In this document: positions 19,368 to 28,195 of the stretch, one piece after another
Layout: each line of letters starts with the position of its first letter
Numbering within the stretch: the first letter of the stretch is position 1
Assembly (NCBI GenBank): GCA_016194705.1
Contig: JACQAZ010000047.1
Coordinates: forward strand, 1-64,000
Reading direction: 5' to 3'
Source: Elusimicrobiota bacterium
GTDB taxonomy: Bacteria > Elusimicrobiota > Elusimicrobia > UBA1565 > UBA9628
Length of the DNA: 64,000 bases
Program-made: the position numbers and the translations under genes
Notes under the pieces: generated by a model
Told to the model about the DNA's origin: nothing
Database searches by the model: none
The model's input: the letters and a program-made list of their open reading frames with translations, nothing else

Positions 19368-20567
19368 TCACCTGATGAAGAAGTAGTGCGGCCGATTGTC
19401 GCTCCCGAGCACGTAGACCCCGTAGCCGGCGCGCGTGTCGCGGATGGTGGGGATCGCCCAGTAGACGAACCCTTTCGGCAGCGCTGCCTGCGCGATGTCC
19501 ACGGCCTGGCGCAGCGTGAGAGGGCTGGTCTGCACCAAGGTGAGATCGCGAGCCGAGCGCGTCAGGTGCTCGGCATCGGGAACCTTGAACTCGGCCAGAG
19601 TCGGGGCGAACACGTCCGCCGTGGGATCGCCGGCCAACTCCTGGAACACGTTGCGCTCGGCGTCCACGTCGACGCCCTTGCCGACGGGATAGAGGCTCAA
19701 GGAAAGCTTCTTGGCGTCGTCAAGCTCGAACTTAGCCTCGATCATCGGTCCGTACTTCGCTTCGGTCCTGGCCAGCGCCTGCGCCATGGTGAGCTTGGAG
19801 CCGCGCGCGACGCTCAGATCATCGCCGAGCTCGGGAACGCGGGCGTCGGTCGCACCGGCGCCGGGGCCGGAGCCGAGGTCGGCCGGATGGTCGGCGGTGC
19901 GCTCGTCGCCGCCCTCGCCGTCGATGAACTCGTAGCGCGGCCGGCCGTCGTCTAGCGCGTACATGCCGTAGCCGGCGCGGCCGGCCCGGATGGTCGGGAT
20001 GGCCCAGTACACCGCCCCCTCATCCGAGGCCCGGGCGATGGCGTCGGCCAGCGTGATGCGGCTGAGCTGCACCAAGGTCAGATCGCGCGCCGAGCGGGTC
20101 AAGTGCTTCTGATCGGTGAACACCGAGAACACCGGCGCCCAGGGCGCGACGGCCGCCTTGCCGGCCAGTTCCTCGAACACGTTGCGCTCGGCGTCGACGG
20201 CGACCGGTTTTCCGATTGGATAGATGCTGAGCTTGAGCGTATCCGCTTTGAGCTCGAACTTGGCTTCGATCGTCGCTCCGTACTTGGCCTCGGCCTGGCG
20301 CACGCCCTCGGCCATGCTCAGCTTCGACGTATTGACGACGGCCGGATCGCCGCCCATCTGGGGGACGCGCTGGTCCGTCGCTCCGCGGCCGGGGCCGGCC
20401 TCGATGGACGCTCTCCTCGGCGGCGCCGCGAGCTGTCCCTTCATTTCCTTGAACGGCATGCGCATCAGCTCATCAAACGCCGGCTGCGCCGATGCGCCGG
20501 CCGCGGCCAGAACTCCCGCCGCCCACGCCACGACGACCAATCCGAACCGCTTTTTCATCCTCTTCAT
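19368..20567 (-). CDS. secreted protein of two tandem ~170-aa PepSY-like units
   Basis: Internal SD AGAGGAGG and signal peptide MKRMKKRFGLVVVAWAAGVLAAAGASAQ inside the listed 546 aa ORF; duplicated TEAKYG.MIEAKFEL..LSLYPVGK..DAERNVFQELAG..HLTRSARDLTLVQ. Confidence 0.7.
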   Translation of the reverse strand: MKRMKKRFGLVVVAWAAGVLAAAGASAQPAFDELMRMPFKEMKGQLAAPPRRASIEAGPGRGATDQRVPQMGGDPAVVNTSKLSMAEGVRQAEAKYGATIEAKFELKADTLKLSIYPIGKPVAVDAERNVFEELAGKAAVAPWAPVFSVFTDQKHLTRSARDLTLVQLSRITLADAIARASDEGAVYWAIPTIRAGRAGYGMYALDDGRPRYEFIDGEGGDERTADHPADLGSGPGAGATDARVPELGDDLSVARGSKLTMAQALARTEAKYGPMIEAKFELDDAKKLSLSLYPVGKGVDVDAERNVFQELAGDPTADVFAPTLAEFKVPDAEHLTRSARDLTLVQTSPLTLRQAVDIAQAALPKGFVYWAIPTIRDTRAGYGVYVLGSDNRPHYFFIR

Positions 20568-21008
20568 AAGACCTCCTCTGATTTGACGTCCTTGGCGGCA
20601 GTACGCATAAAGCGCGTCGTAGACCGGGAACTCGAGCTCGAGCTTGCGCCGGTCGTCCGGAGTCGTCTCGTGGAAGCCGTCGGCGATGGCGAGCAGGCCC
20701 GCCGACTCGGGGCAGCAGCCGACATCCCCGGAGACGTCGGCCCCATGAACGATGATCGCAAGACGCGAAAGAGCCTCATCCTTGAGCTTGTAGTCCTCGA
20801 TGAGGGTCTCGAAAGTGCATTTGCCGTCGCGGTGCGTGTAATCCGAGCCCGGCGTATCGAAGGACTTGCCGCCAAGGCGCTTGGCCGTCTCGAGCACCTG
20901 GTCGCGAGGGACGAACAAAAACTCGGCGTCCTTGTCGATGAACTTGCGTATCAGCCAGGGGCAGGCCACGCGATCGGTGCGCGCGCCTTCGCGCGTGACC
21001 CATTTCAT
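20564..21008 (-). CDS. ChrB C-terminal-domain protein (second ChrB paralogue); 3' end ambiguous, possible frameshift
   Basis: MKWVTREGARTDRVACPWLIRKFIDKDAEFLFVP...KCTFETLIEDYKLKD; runs in frame into the next gene, +1 frame ends TGA overlapping the next ATG. Confidence 0.75.
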
Positions 21009-21889
21009 CGCGCCGCCTGAGCGTCCAGAGCGGATTTCAGACCCTTGGCGAGCTCGGCGGTCGTCCCGAGTCCCCAGAAGTGCAGGAACAGCACGCGGGG
21101 GGTCTCCCCGGCCATGTGGCTGTGTATGGCCACGACGAGAATGCCGGCCTTGCGCAGCGCCTTGAGCACGCCTTGGAGCTCGCTCTCGTACATCGCGAAA
21201 TCGCCGTCGACGACGGCATCGGCGTCGCTTCCCGCGAACGCGGCCCAGGTGTTGACGCCCATGGCGCTTCCGATCTCATGGCCCGCCATCTTGGTTTTCT
21301 TGCCGAAGACGACTTTGTAGACTCCCTTGGCCAGCTCACCCTTGGCGCTCAAGATCGACTCGATCTTCGCGGGATCCAAGCTCGTCTTGGCCGGGTCGAT
21401 CTCGGCGCGAACCGTGACGCCCTTGCCTCCGCCGGTCTCCTTGAGCTTCGCGAAGACCGCGCCCACGGCGGCGGCGAGCTTTTCCTCGTCGCCCATCCCG
21501 CCGATGTGCATGAACATCACCTTGGGCGAATCCCAGAAGAAGTGGTTATGAAGGGCGGTGACCTCGAGGCCGTTGTCGAGCGCGGCGCTCATGACGGGAT
21601 TGACCTGATCCTCGAGCAGGACCATGTCGCCCATGACCATCGCGTGCTTGCCCGCCTTGGTAAAGGCCGCCCAAGCCGTCAGCCCCAGCGGCGGCGTCGC
21701 CTTGACGCCGGCGATGGTCGCCTGAATGTCGCTTCGGGGGTAGCTCACCTTGAACACACCTTCCTTCTCGTTGAGCTGGCCCTTGAGCCCCGTCAACGCC
21801 TCGATCTTTGCCGTATCGAGCGTCCCCTCCTGCGCCGCCGCGTTGAGGCTCGCGCCGAGCAAGAGCGCCAACGCTAGAGATGATTTCAT
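21005..21889 (-). CDS. DUF1259 (LppY/LpqO-like) secreted protein, two repeats
   Basis: LHNHFFWDSPKVMFMHIGG and IHSHMAGETPRVLFLHFWG; SD aggagg. Confidence 0.88.
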   Translation of the reverse strand: MKSSLALALLLGASLNAAAQEGTLDTAKIEALTGLKGQLNEKEGVFKVSYPRSDIQATIAGVKATPPLGLTAWAAFTKAGKHAMVMGDMVLLEDQVNPVMSAALDNGLEVTALHNHFFWDSPKVMFMHIGGMGDEEKLAAAVGAVFAKLKETGGGKGVTVRAEIDPAKTSLDPAKIESILSAKGELAKGVYKVVFGKKTKMAGHEIGSAMGVNTWAAFAGSDADAVVDGDFAMYESELQGVLKALRKAGILVVAIHSHMAGETPRVLFLHFWGLGTTAELAKGLKSALDAQAAR

Positions 21890-21898
21890 GAAGACCTC

Positions 21899-23044
21899 CT
21901 ATCCTTTATATAAGACGAGTCCGGCCAGCCAGGCGGCGCCGACGAGCAGCGGCTCCGGCGTCTTGAAACGGACCAGCGCGAAGAGTGCTGCCGCCGCGAT
22001 CAAAGCGGTCGGAACGTCATTGATCGCGCCCTTGGCCAACACGAGCACGGCGCCCGTCATCGCGCCGACGGCCGCCGCGGTGACGCCGTCGACGAAGGCT
22101 TTGAGCTGCGGGTTGCTTCCGTACTTCTTGAACCAAGGAAAAAGAAGGATCACGCACAGGTAGACGGGCAGAAACACGCCGAGCGAGGCAAGCGTCGCGC
22201 CCGCCACGCCGGCTACGAGGTAGCCGATGAAACCGACGGTGATGACGACGGGCCCCGGCGTGATCATGGCGACCGCGATCGCGTCGAGGAACTGGCTCTC
22301 GGTCAGCCAATGATACTCCTGCACGACGCCCCCATACAGGAACGGCACGACGGTCAGACCGCTGCCGAAGACGAAGGCGCCGGCCTTGGCGAAGAAGAGG
22401 AACACCCGCCAAAGCGTATCGCCCGGCACGGGGCTCGCTCCTTGGGGCGCAAACAAGCCGATCCATGGGAGGGCGGCATGCATCCGTCCCATGAGCGCGC
22501 GGGGCGGCACGTAAACCAGCAACGCCACGACGCCGGAGAGGATGAACAGCGTGGCCATCTCCCGCCTTGTCGCGACCGTGACCAACGCCATGGCCGCGTA
22601 GATCAGCCACAGCAAGCGCTTGGCGCCCACAGTCGATTTGGTCAGCTTGTATGCGGAGCGGACGATGATGCCGATGACGGCGGCGCCGATCCCATAGAAC
22701 AAGGCCTGCATCCAGCGCAGCCCTCCGAATTGGACGTAGGCGGCGCCGATCGCCAAGACCATCAAGAAGGAGGGCAGGACGAAAGCGAGCCCTATGAGCG
22801 TGGCCCCGAGCACGCCGCCCCGCACGTAGCCGAGCCCGATCGCCGTCTGCGCCGCCAGCGGCCCGGGGGAGAGCTGAGCCAGGGCCAAGCTCAGCTTGAA
22901 GTCCTCGGGCGCGATCCAGCCGCGCTCCTCGACGAGGTCGCGCTCCATGTAGCCGACCAGAGCAATCGGCCCGCCGAAGCCGATCGTGCCGAGCTTGAGG
23001 AAGTAGAGGACGAGATCGCGCAGGCCGCCGCGGATGGGGCTCAT
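21899..23044 (-). CDS. chrA: chromate transporter, long-chain ChrA
   Basis: ATG 23044; FLKLGTIGFGGPIALVGYMERDLVEERGWI...LALAQLSPGPLAAQTAIGLGY and second half FGSGLTVVPFLYGGVVQEYHWLTESQFLDAIAVAMITPGPV. Confidence 0.93.
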   Translation of the reverse strand: MSPIRGGLRDLVLYFLKLGTIGFGGPIALVGYMERDLVEERGWIAPEDFKLSLALAQLSPGPLAAQTAIGLGYVRGGVLGATLIGLAFVLPSFLMVLAIGAAYVQFGGLRWMQALFYGIGAAVIGIIVRSAYKLTKSTVGAKRLLWLIYAAMALVTVATRREMATLFILSGVVALLVYVPPRALMGRMHAALPWIGLFAPQGASPVPGDTLWRVFLFFAKAGAFVFGSGLTVVPFLYGGVVQEYHWLTESQFLDAIAVAMITPGPVVITVGFIGYLVAGVAGATLASLGVFLPVYLCVILLFPWFKKYGSNPQLKAFVDGVTAAAVGAMTGAVLVLAKGAINDVPTALIAAAALFALVRFKTPEPLLVGAAWLAGLVLYKG

Positions 23045-24030
23045 GGCTTGGCCTCCGCGGACAGCGCGGCGTAGACCCCGTCGAAGAACGCGATCCCGGC
23101 CTCGAGGCGGGGCGCGTCCTGAGCGTGCCGGCGGCAGAGTCCGCGTACAGCCAGGTCGACGCCCGAGGCCTCCGGGCGCGAGAACTTGCGGTCCTTGAGA
23201 TCGATGTCGTGGATGATCTCGGCGAGGCAAAGCAGGGGAGCGTGCTTCAAGCCGAGCCTGTGGATCAGGGTCTCGAAGGTGCACCAATCGCCGAAATGGG
23301 TGAACTCGCCGTCAGTCATGTCGTAGGCGATCTCCTTGGCACGCGCGGCGTAGGGCGGCGTCACGAACTTGAAGACGGCTCCCGAATCGACGAAGCGGCG
23401 CACGAGCCAAGCCGAGGCCAGGCGGTCGATGTGCGGGGAACGGCGGGTCACCCACACCGAGCCTTGCAGCTCGCGCCTCGTCACGGAGCCGGGCGGCGTC
23501 GGTGCCTGCTTCACTGAGACCGCCTTTGCGCGGTTGAGCAGGCCCTGCCCGGTCCCCAGGGCTGCCGAGGCCGAAGGCCGGCCGGGAGCGCGGAAGAAAT
23601 CGATCCGGCTCAGGCGCTCCCATTCTGTTTTGTGGTTCGACCACTGCCGCTCGAGCTTGTCGAGGGCCTCTCCCTTGACGTGGCCCCCTTCGAGCGCGGA
23701 GCGGATCTTCTCGTTGAACTCCGAGAGGCTCTCGGCGAACTCCGAGTAATCCTTAGCGCGCGCCTCCTGGAAGCTCTTGACGATCTCGTGCTCGTCCTTT
23801 TCGCCGATCGAGTCCGCCGCGAAGACGCTGGCCTCGCCGCCGGACTGCACTATGTCCTTGCGCAGCCAGTCGAAGTCCTCGCGGGTCTCGGGCCTGTTGG
23901 GCAGGGCGTAGATCGAGTTCTTGATCGCGACGGCGCCGAGGGTCTGGAGCTTGCGCCAGACCCTGACGCGGATGTTCGAGGGCTTGTCAGGGAGCTGGTG
24001 GGTCAGGAGGAGCCAGCGGGGGACTATCAT
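23041..24030 (-). CDS. chrB: chromate resistance regulator ChrB (full length)
   Basis: WLLLTHQLPDKPSNIRVRVWRKLQTLGAVAIKNSIYALPN...WVTRRSPHIDRLASAWLVRRFVD; ATGA overlap with chrA. Confidence 0.92.
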   Translation of the reverse strand: MIVPRWLLLTHQLPDKPSNIRVRVWRKLQTLGAVAIKNSIYALPNRPETREDFDWLRKDIVQSGGEASVFAADSIGEKDEHEIVKSFQEARAKDYSEFAESLSEFNEKIRSALEGGHVKGEALDKLERQWSNHKTEWERLSRIDFFRAPGRPSASAALGTGQGLLNRAKAVSVKQAPTPPGSVTRRELQGSVWVTRRSPHIDRLASAWLVRRFVDSGAVFKFVTPPYAARAKEIAYDMTDGEFTHFGDWCTFETLIHRLGLKHAPLLCLAEIIHDIDLKDRKFSRPEASGVDLAVRGLCRRHAQDAPRLEAGIAFFDGVYAALSAEAKP

Positions 24031-24031
24031 A

Positions 24032-24069
24032 GTAACGGCTATACTAGCATAACGGCCGTTACATTACAA
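24032..24069 (-). promoter_or_regulatory. chrB promoter with palindromic operator candidate
   Basis: Minus: TTGTAA(24064-24069)-17-TAGTAT(24041-24046); half-sites GTAACGGC (24032-24039) / GCCGTTAC (24055-24062). Confidence 0.65.
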
Positions 24070-25080
24070 GTGGTTTGTTTTGGGCGAGCGAGGCAGCGAG
24101 AGAGCCCGCAGGTGAGCCAGGCTGTCGGAGAGGCTGGACCAGAAGGACGGGTGCTCCTCGTAGCGCACCGCGGAGCGCTCGCAGAGCTCCTTGACGCGGG
24201 GCGAGAGGGCGTGGAGCCGCGCGGGCGGCAGGTTCGGGTAGAGGTGGTGCTCGATGTGGCGGTCGAGGCCGCCGCAGAGCACGCGCCAGATCCCGTTGAG
24301 CGCGAAGTTCTTGCTCGTCTCGATCTGAAAGCGGTACCAGTCGGCGACGGTCGTATCACGCTTGCGCGCGCGCTCCGCCGACACCGCGCGGCCGACGCTG
24401 CTGCCGGTCTGAAGCCCCGTGAAGATCAGGTTGCGCACGCTTGCGGCGAGCAAGGTCCCCAGAGCGACCTGCTTCCATCTCGGGCCGGCGAGACAGGCGA
24501 ACAAGACGTACTGGTAGCCGATGAAGAGCAGGAATTTCCGCAGCTCGCCGCGGTCCCGGCGCGGCCGGCGTCCCGCGCGCTTGAGGAAGCCGTCGTAGTC
24601 CCAGGCCCAGATCTCGAAGGTCAGAACGGCGCCGAGGAAAGTATTGAGGAGATGCCACGGCCTCCACGGCGCGCCGGCATGGACGCGGAACAAGGGGTGG
24701 ACCGTGTCGGGATCGAGCTCCAGCAGGGAGGGGTTGGCGTGGTGGACGGCGTGCGCCTCGCCCCAGGTGCGCGACTGGAACGGCAGAGCGAGGCTTTCGT
24801 ACCGCGACGGCGTGAAGCGCCCCGCGCCGGGGATGCCCGCGTAGGCTCCATGCATGATCGAATGGTTGAGCTGCGCTTCGACCGCGAAGTGGTAGGCGAG
24901 GCAGAGCGCGCCCAGCAGCCAGCTCCAGGGATCGAGGGAGAAGTGGAGCAGGAGCCGGCCCAGGACCTCCGCGGCCATGGTCGACGCCTTGAGCCTGCGC
25001 AGACAAGCCAGGTCCCCCGCCCCGACGCCGGCCCGGGCTTCGCGGCCCAATCTCTGAATCCGCTCGGCGAGATCGTCCAT
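24064..25080 (-). CDS. membrane fatty acid desaturase
   Basis: His boxes NHSIMHG, HAVHHANP, HIEHHLYP; ATG 25080 preceded by TATACT 9 nt upstream. Confidence 0.9.
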   Translation of the reverse strand: MDDLAERIQRLGREARAGVGAGDLACLRRLKASTMAAEVLGRLLLHFSLDPWSWLLGALCLAYHFAVEAQLNHSIMHGAYAGIPGAGRFTPSRYESLALPFQSRTWGEAHAVHHANPSLLELDPDTVHPLFRVHAGAPWRPWHLLNTFLGAVLTFEIWAWDYDGFLKRAGRRPRRDRGELRKFLLFIGYQYVLFACLAGPRWKQVALGTLLAASVRNLIFTGLQTGSSVGRAVSAERARKRDTTVADWYRFQIETSKNFALNGIWRVLCGGLDRHIEHHLYPNLPPARLHALSPRVKELCERSAVRYEEHPSFWSSLSDSLAHLRALSLPRSPKTNHL

Positions 25081-25089
25081 CGCGCCCAG

Positions 25090-25118
25090 AGTATACCAGC
25101 GTCGTCCCGCGGGCGCAA
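25090..25118 (-). promoter_or_regulatory. desaturase promoter
   Basis: Minus TTGCGC -17- extended -10 TGGTATACT (AGTATA at 25090-25095), 9 nt before ATG. Confidence 0.5.
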
Positions 25119-25228
25119 GGGAGCGGTCCAAAGGACCCGCCGCTCTCCGGTCAAATGAAGGTCCCGGCCCAGGGCCTTAGGCCCAGGCGCGATTTGCGCC
25201 CGCGTGCTACCCTTATTAATGAACAGAC

Positions 25229-26887
25229 ATGCGAACGATCAGGCGCACCCTCGCCGCCGCCTTGGCGCTTTGCCTCGTCGGGCTCTCCCCCGGGGCGCCC
25301 TGCTACCAAGCCTTGGCGCTAGACGTCAAGCTCAGCGCCGTCGAGACCCCCTCCGCCGCCGGGCCCGCGGCTCGCCTCGCGACGATCCCGGCGCTGACGG
25401 TCGGCGTCGATCCCGTCAATCTCAAGACCGACATCGGCTCCGTCGCCGCGGCCCCGGCCGTCGTGCCGGAAACCTCTCTGCCGAACCTGACGGCTCGGCG
25501 GCCCACCGCGCCCTGGACCCAGCGCCTGGCCCAACTCGGGGAACGCTTCACCGAGATCATCGGCCTCAAGGCGGCGGGCGACCAGCTCTCGGGCTTCGGC
25601 GGCTTCTTCGATTTCGGTCTGCAGCCGGCCATGGCCATGGCGGGCGCAGCAGAGTTCAAGGACTCCGAGCCGGTCCGGCCGCAAGTCCTCATGATGAGCG
25701 CGGCCCGCGAGGAGCGCTCGGGCTCGAGCCGCGGCGCTCCGCCGGCTCCGAAGAGCCCGGAGACAGCGCAGGAGCGCCTTGCCTCGCGCTCGGGCGCCTC
25801 CGGCGCCAAGCTGATGACTTACAGCATCATCAACACGGGCTTGAGCCTCATCGCCGCGGTAGCCGCCGCGGGGGCCGGCGTCAAGCTTTCGAGCGCACTC
25901 ATCCTAGCGCTCGTTCCGCTGGCCACCACGCTCGTCTCCGCCGCGATGCGCCGCGCCGCGTCGGCCAAGCTCGAGACCGCCGGAGCGGAAAAGAATTTTG
26001 CCGCGCTTTTCGCGGCGGAGAAGCAGGCCGGCCGCAGCGTCTGGGTCAGCCGGCTGGGCGCCTTGGCGCCGATGGATCTGGGCGGCATGCTCGCCCTGCG
26101 GCTCATGCACGCCGCGCCCCTGGCGGCGGCGGTCCTCGGAGCCGCGGTCTTCGGCGGCTGGGCGGTCTGGAGGGGGGCAAAGAAATTCGGGCAGAGCGTC
26201 GGCCTTCAGCGCGCCCAGCTCTACGGAGTCTTGAAGGAAGGCGAGCCTCAGATCCCCATCGAGGATCTCCCGGGCCAGAGCGCGCTCGAGAAGCACGGCC
26301 GCTATTTCTCCGGCGGCGAGGCGGTCGCCAAATTCCGCAGGACCTACCACTACATCCGCATGCAGGGGCTCTCGCCCTTCGGCTCGTTCACGACGGCGGT
26401 CTCCTGGCACCTGTTCTTCTCCGGCAAGACGCAGAAAAATATGACGCCCGAGGAGCGCGACCGCTTCAAGCCGGGGCGCTTCGACAATTACATACCTAAT
26501 TTTCCGGACGCCCAGGGCCCCACCAACACGCGCATCTACGCGATGCGCGATATTCCCGGGATCGCCAAGAGAGGCGACGTCGACATGCGCGAGTTCGAGC
26601 GCATCTTCCGCGACTTCGCGCCGGGCGGCGACTACGTCACGATGAAGGACCTGCGCCGGCTTTGGGCAGCCAACGCCGAGCGTGACGCGGACCGCACGAA
26701 TTGGCTCACCCGCCGGATCGGCAAGACCGCCTTTAACAAGCGCTTCAAGCAGCTGCTGATCATACTCGCCGACCGCGTCGTCGAGGAGGACGGCAAGCTC
26801 GTGCCCGCGATCAGCCGAGCGGGACTCTTGCGCTACTACGAGGGCGGGGCGGCCTACGACCTCCTGCGCGAGCGCGGCGGGAATTGA
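25229..26887 (+). CDS. signal peptide/TM protein with caleosin-like C-terminal domain
   Basis: 552 aa; C-terminus [11 protein letters not shown]...[76 protein letters not shown] resembles remembered plant caleosin sequence. Confidence 0.6.
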   Translation: [552 protein letters not shown]

Positions 26888-26901
26888 TAGACTTGGCTCC
26901 C

Positions 26902-27288
26902 ATGGGAGCCAAGGTGCTGTTCGTCTGCGTCGAGAACTCCTGCCGCAGCCAGATGGCCGAGGGCTTCGCCCGCAAGCTCGGCCTCGAGGCCTGGAGCGCG
27001 GGCTCGAGGCCATCGGGCAAGGTCAACGCGACGGCGGTCGCTCTGATGAAAGAGAAAGGCGTGGACCTCTCGGTCCACGCCTCCAAGGGCCTCGCCGAGC
27101 TCCCGGCGCACGCCTGGGACTACGTGATCACGATGGGCTGCGGCGACGCCTGCCCCTTGGTCCCGGCCAAGGCCAAGCTCGACTGGGACCTGCCCGATCC
27201 GAAGGGACTGCCCCTGCCCGAGTTCCGCAAGGTGCGCGACGAGATCGAGCGCAAGGTCACGGAACTCCTCGCGCGCACACGGGAGTAG
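26902..27288 (+). CDS. arsC: thioredoxin-coupled arsenate reductase / LMW-PTP fold
   Basis: VLFVCVENSCRSQMAEGFAR, VITMGCGDACPLVPAKAKLDWDLPDPKG. Confidence 0.88.
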   Translation: MGAKVLFVCVENSCRSQMAEGFARKLGLEAWSAGSRPSGKVNATAVALMKEKGVDLSVHASKGLAELPAHAWDYVITMGCGDACPLVPAKAKLDWDLPDPKGLPLPEFRKVRDEIERKVTELLARTRE

Positions 27289-27290
27289 GC

Positions 27291-27791
27291 TTACTCGTCC
27301 CCCGTTTGGCCGCCGTCCTTGTCCTTCTTGCGGTGGAACCACCCGAACATGCGGTGGCGCTCTTTGCCCATCATGAGCGCCATCTTGGCGCGCTGGGTCG
27401 GAGTCAGGATGGACTCCGTGGACGCCTTGATCTTTTCCATCTGGGCGCGCAGCTCCTCGCGCGCGGCCTTGAGCTGGTCGAGGGTCGCTGAGATCTCCGC
27501 GTCGGAGGCCTTCTTGTCGACCTCGGCGCGCAGCTGCTCCATGGCTTTTTTGAGCTTCTCGTGGGCGGGCTTCATCGCCTCCTTGCGGCCCTTCCAGGCT
27601 TCCTTGAGCTTGGAGGCCTGTTCGTCGGTCAGGTCGAGCTTTTTCTTGAGCTTTTCGAGGCGCTTGTCTGCCTTCGCCGAATCCTCGGCGGCGGGCTTAT
27701 CCGGCGCGTCCTTGGCGAGCGCGGATGGAGTCAGCCACGCGGCGGCGGCGAAAACTCCAGCGCAGGCGAGATAAGAGATGCGTCTTTTCAT
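27291..27791 (-). CDS. Spy/CpxP-like periplasmic protein
   Basis: Signal peptide; KKLDLTDEQASKLKEAW, ILTPTQRAKMALMM (LTxxQ); SD aaggagg. Confidence 0.8.
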   Translation of the reverse strand: MKRRISYLACAGVFAAAAWLTPSALAKDAPDKPAAEDSAKADKRLEKLKKKLDLTDEQASKLKEAWKGRKEAMKPAHEKLKKAMEQLRAEVDKKASDAEISATLDQLKAAREELRAQMEKIKASTESILTPTQRAKMALMMGKERHRMFGWFHRKKDKDGGQTGDE

Positions 27792-28195
27792 GGGACCTCC
27801 TTGCGTCCAGGCGGCGGCATTTGATGCTCAAAAATGTCCTTGTGGCGCGCCTCGACGCGCGCCATGATCGCTTCGTACATTTGGCGCTGGTCGGGGCGCA
27901 GGGCCTTCTCGACGTCGGCCTTCATCGTCGAGCGAATCTTGAGGAAGTCGGCCGCCGTCTTGTCGCGCAGCGCCGAAAGCTTGACCCGGCGCGCCTCCAA
28001 AGCGGCCCTCACCTTGTCCTGCTGCGCCGAGTCGAGCTCGAGCTTCCTCGTCAGGCGCTTGAGGGTCCGCTCCGTGTCCGGGCCTTTGTGCCAGAGACGG
28101 CTGATGGCCTTCCTTTGAGCCCAGGTCCCGGCGCCCGCTCCGAGCAGGATGCCCAACAGCAGCGAAGGCAGGATCACCTTCCAGTGCGCCTTCAT
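27788..28195 (-). CDS. membrane-anchored ZraP/CnrX-like heavy-metal sensor-type protein
   Basis: N-terminal TM; RKLELDSAQQDKVRAALEARRVKLSALRDK...ALRPDQRQMYEAIMARVEARHKDIF. Confidence 0.7.
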   Translation of the reverse strand: MKAHWKVILPSLLLGILLGAGAGTWAQRKAISRLWHKGPDTERTLKRLTRKLELDSAQQDKVRAALEARRVKLSALRDKTAADFLKIRSTMKADVEKALRPDQRQMYEAIMARVEARHKDIFEHQMPPPGRKEVP

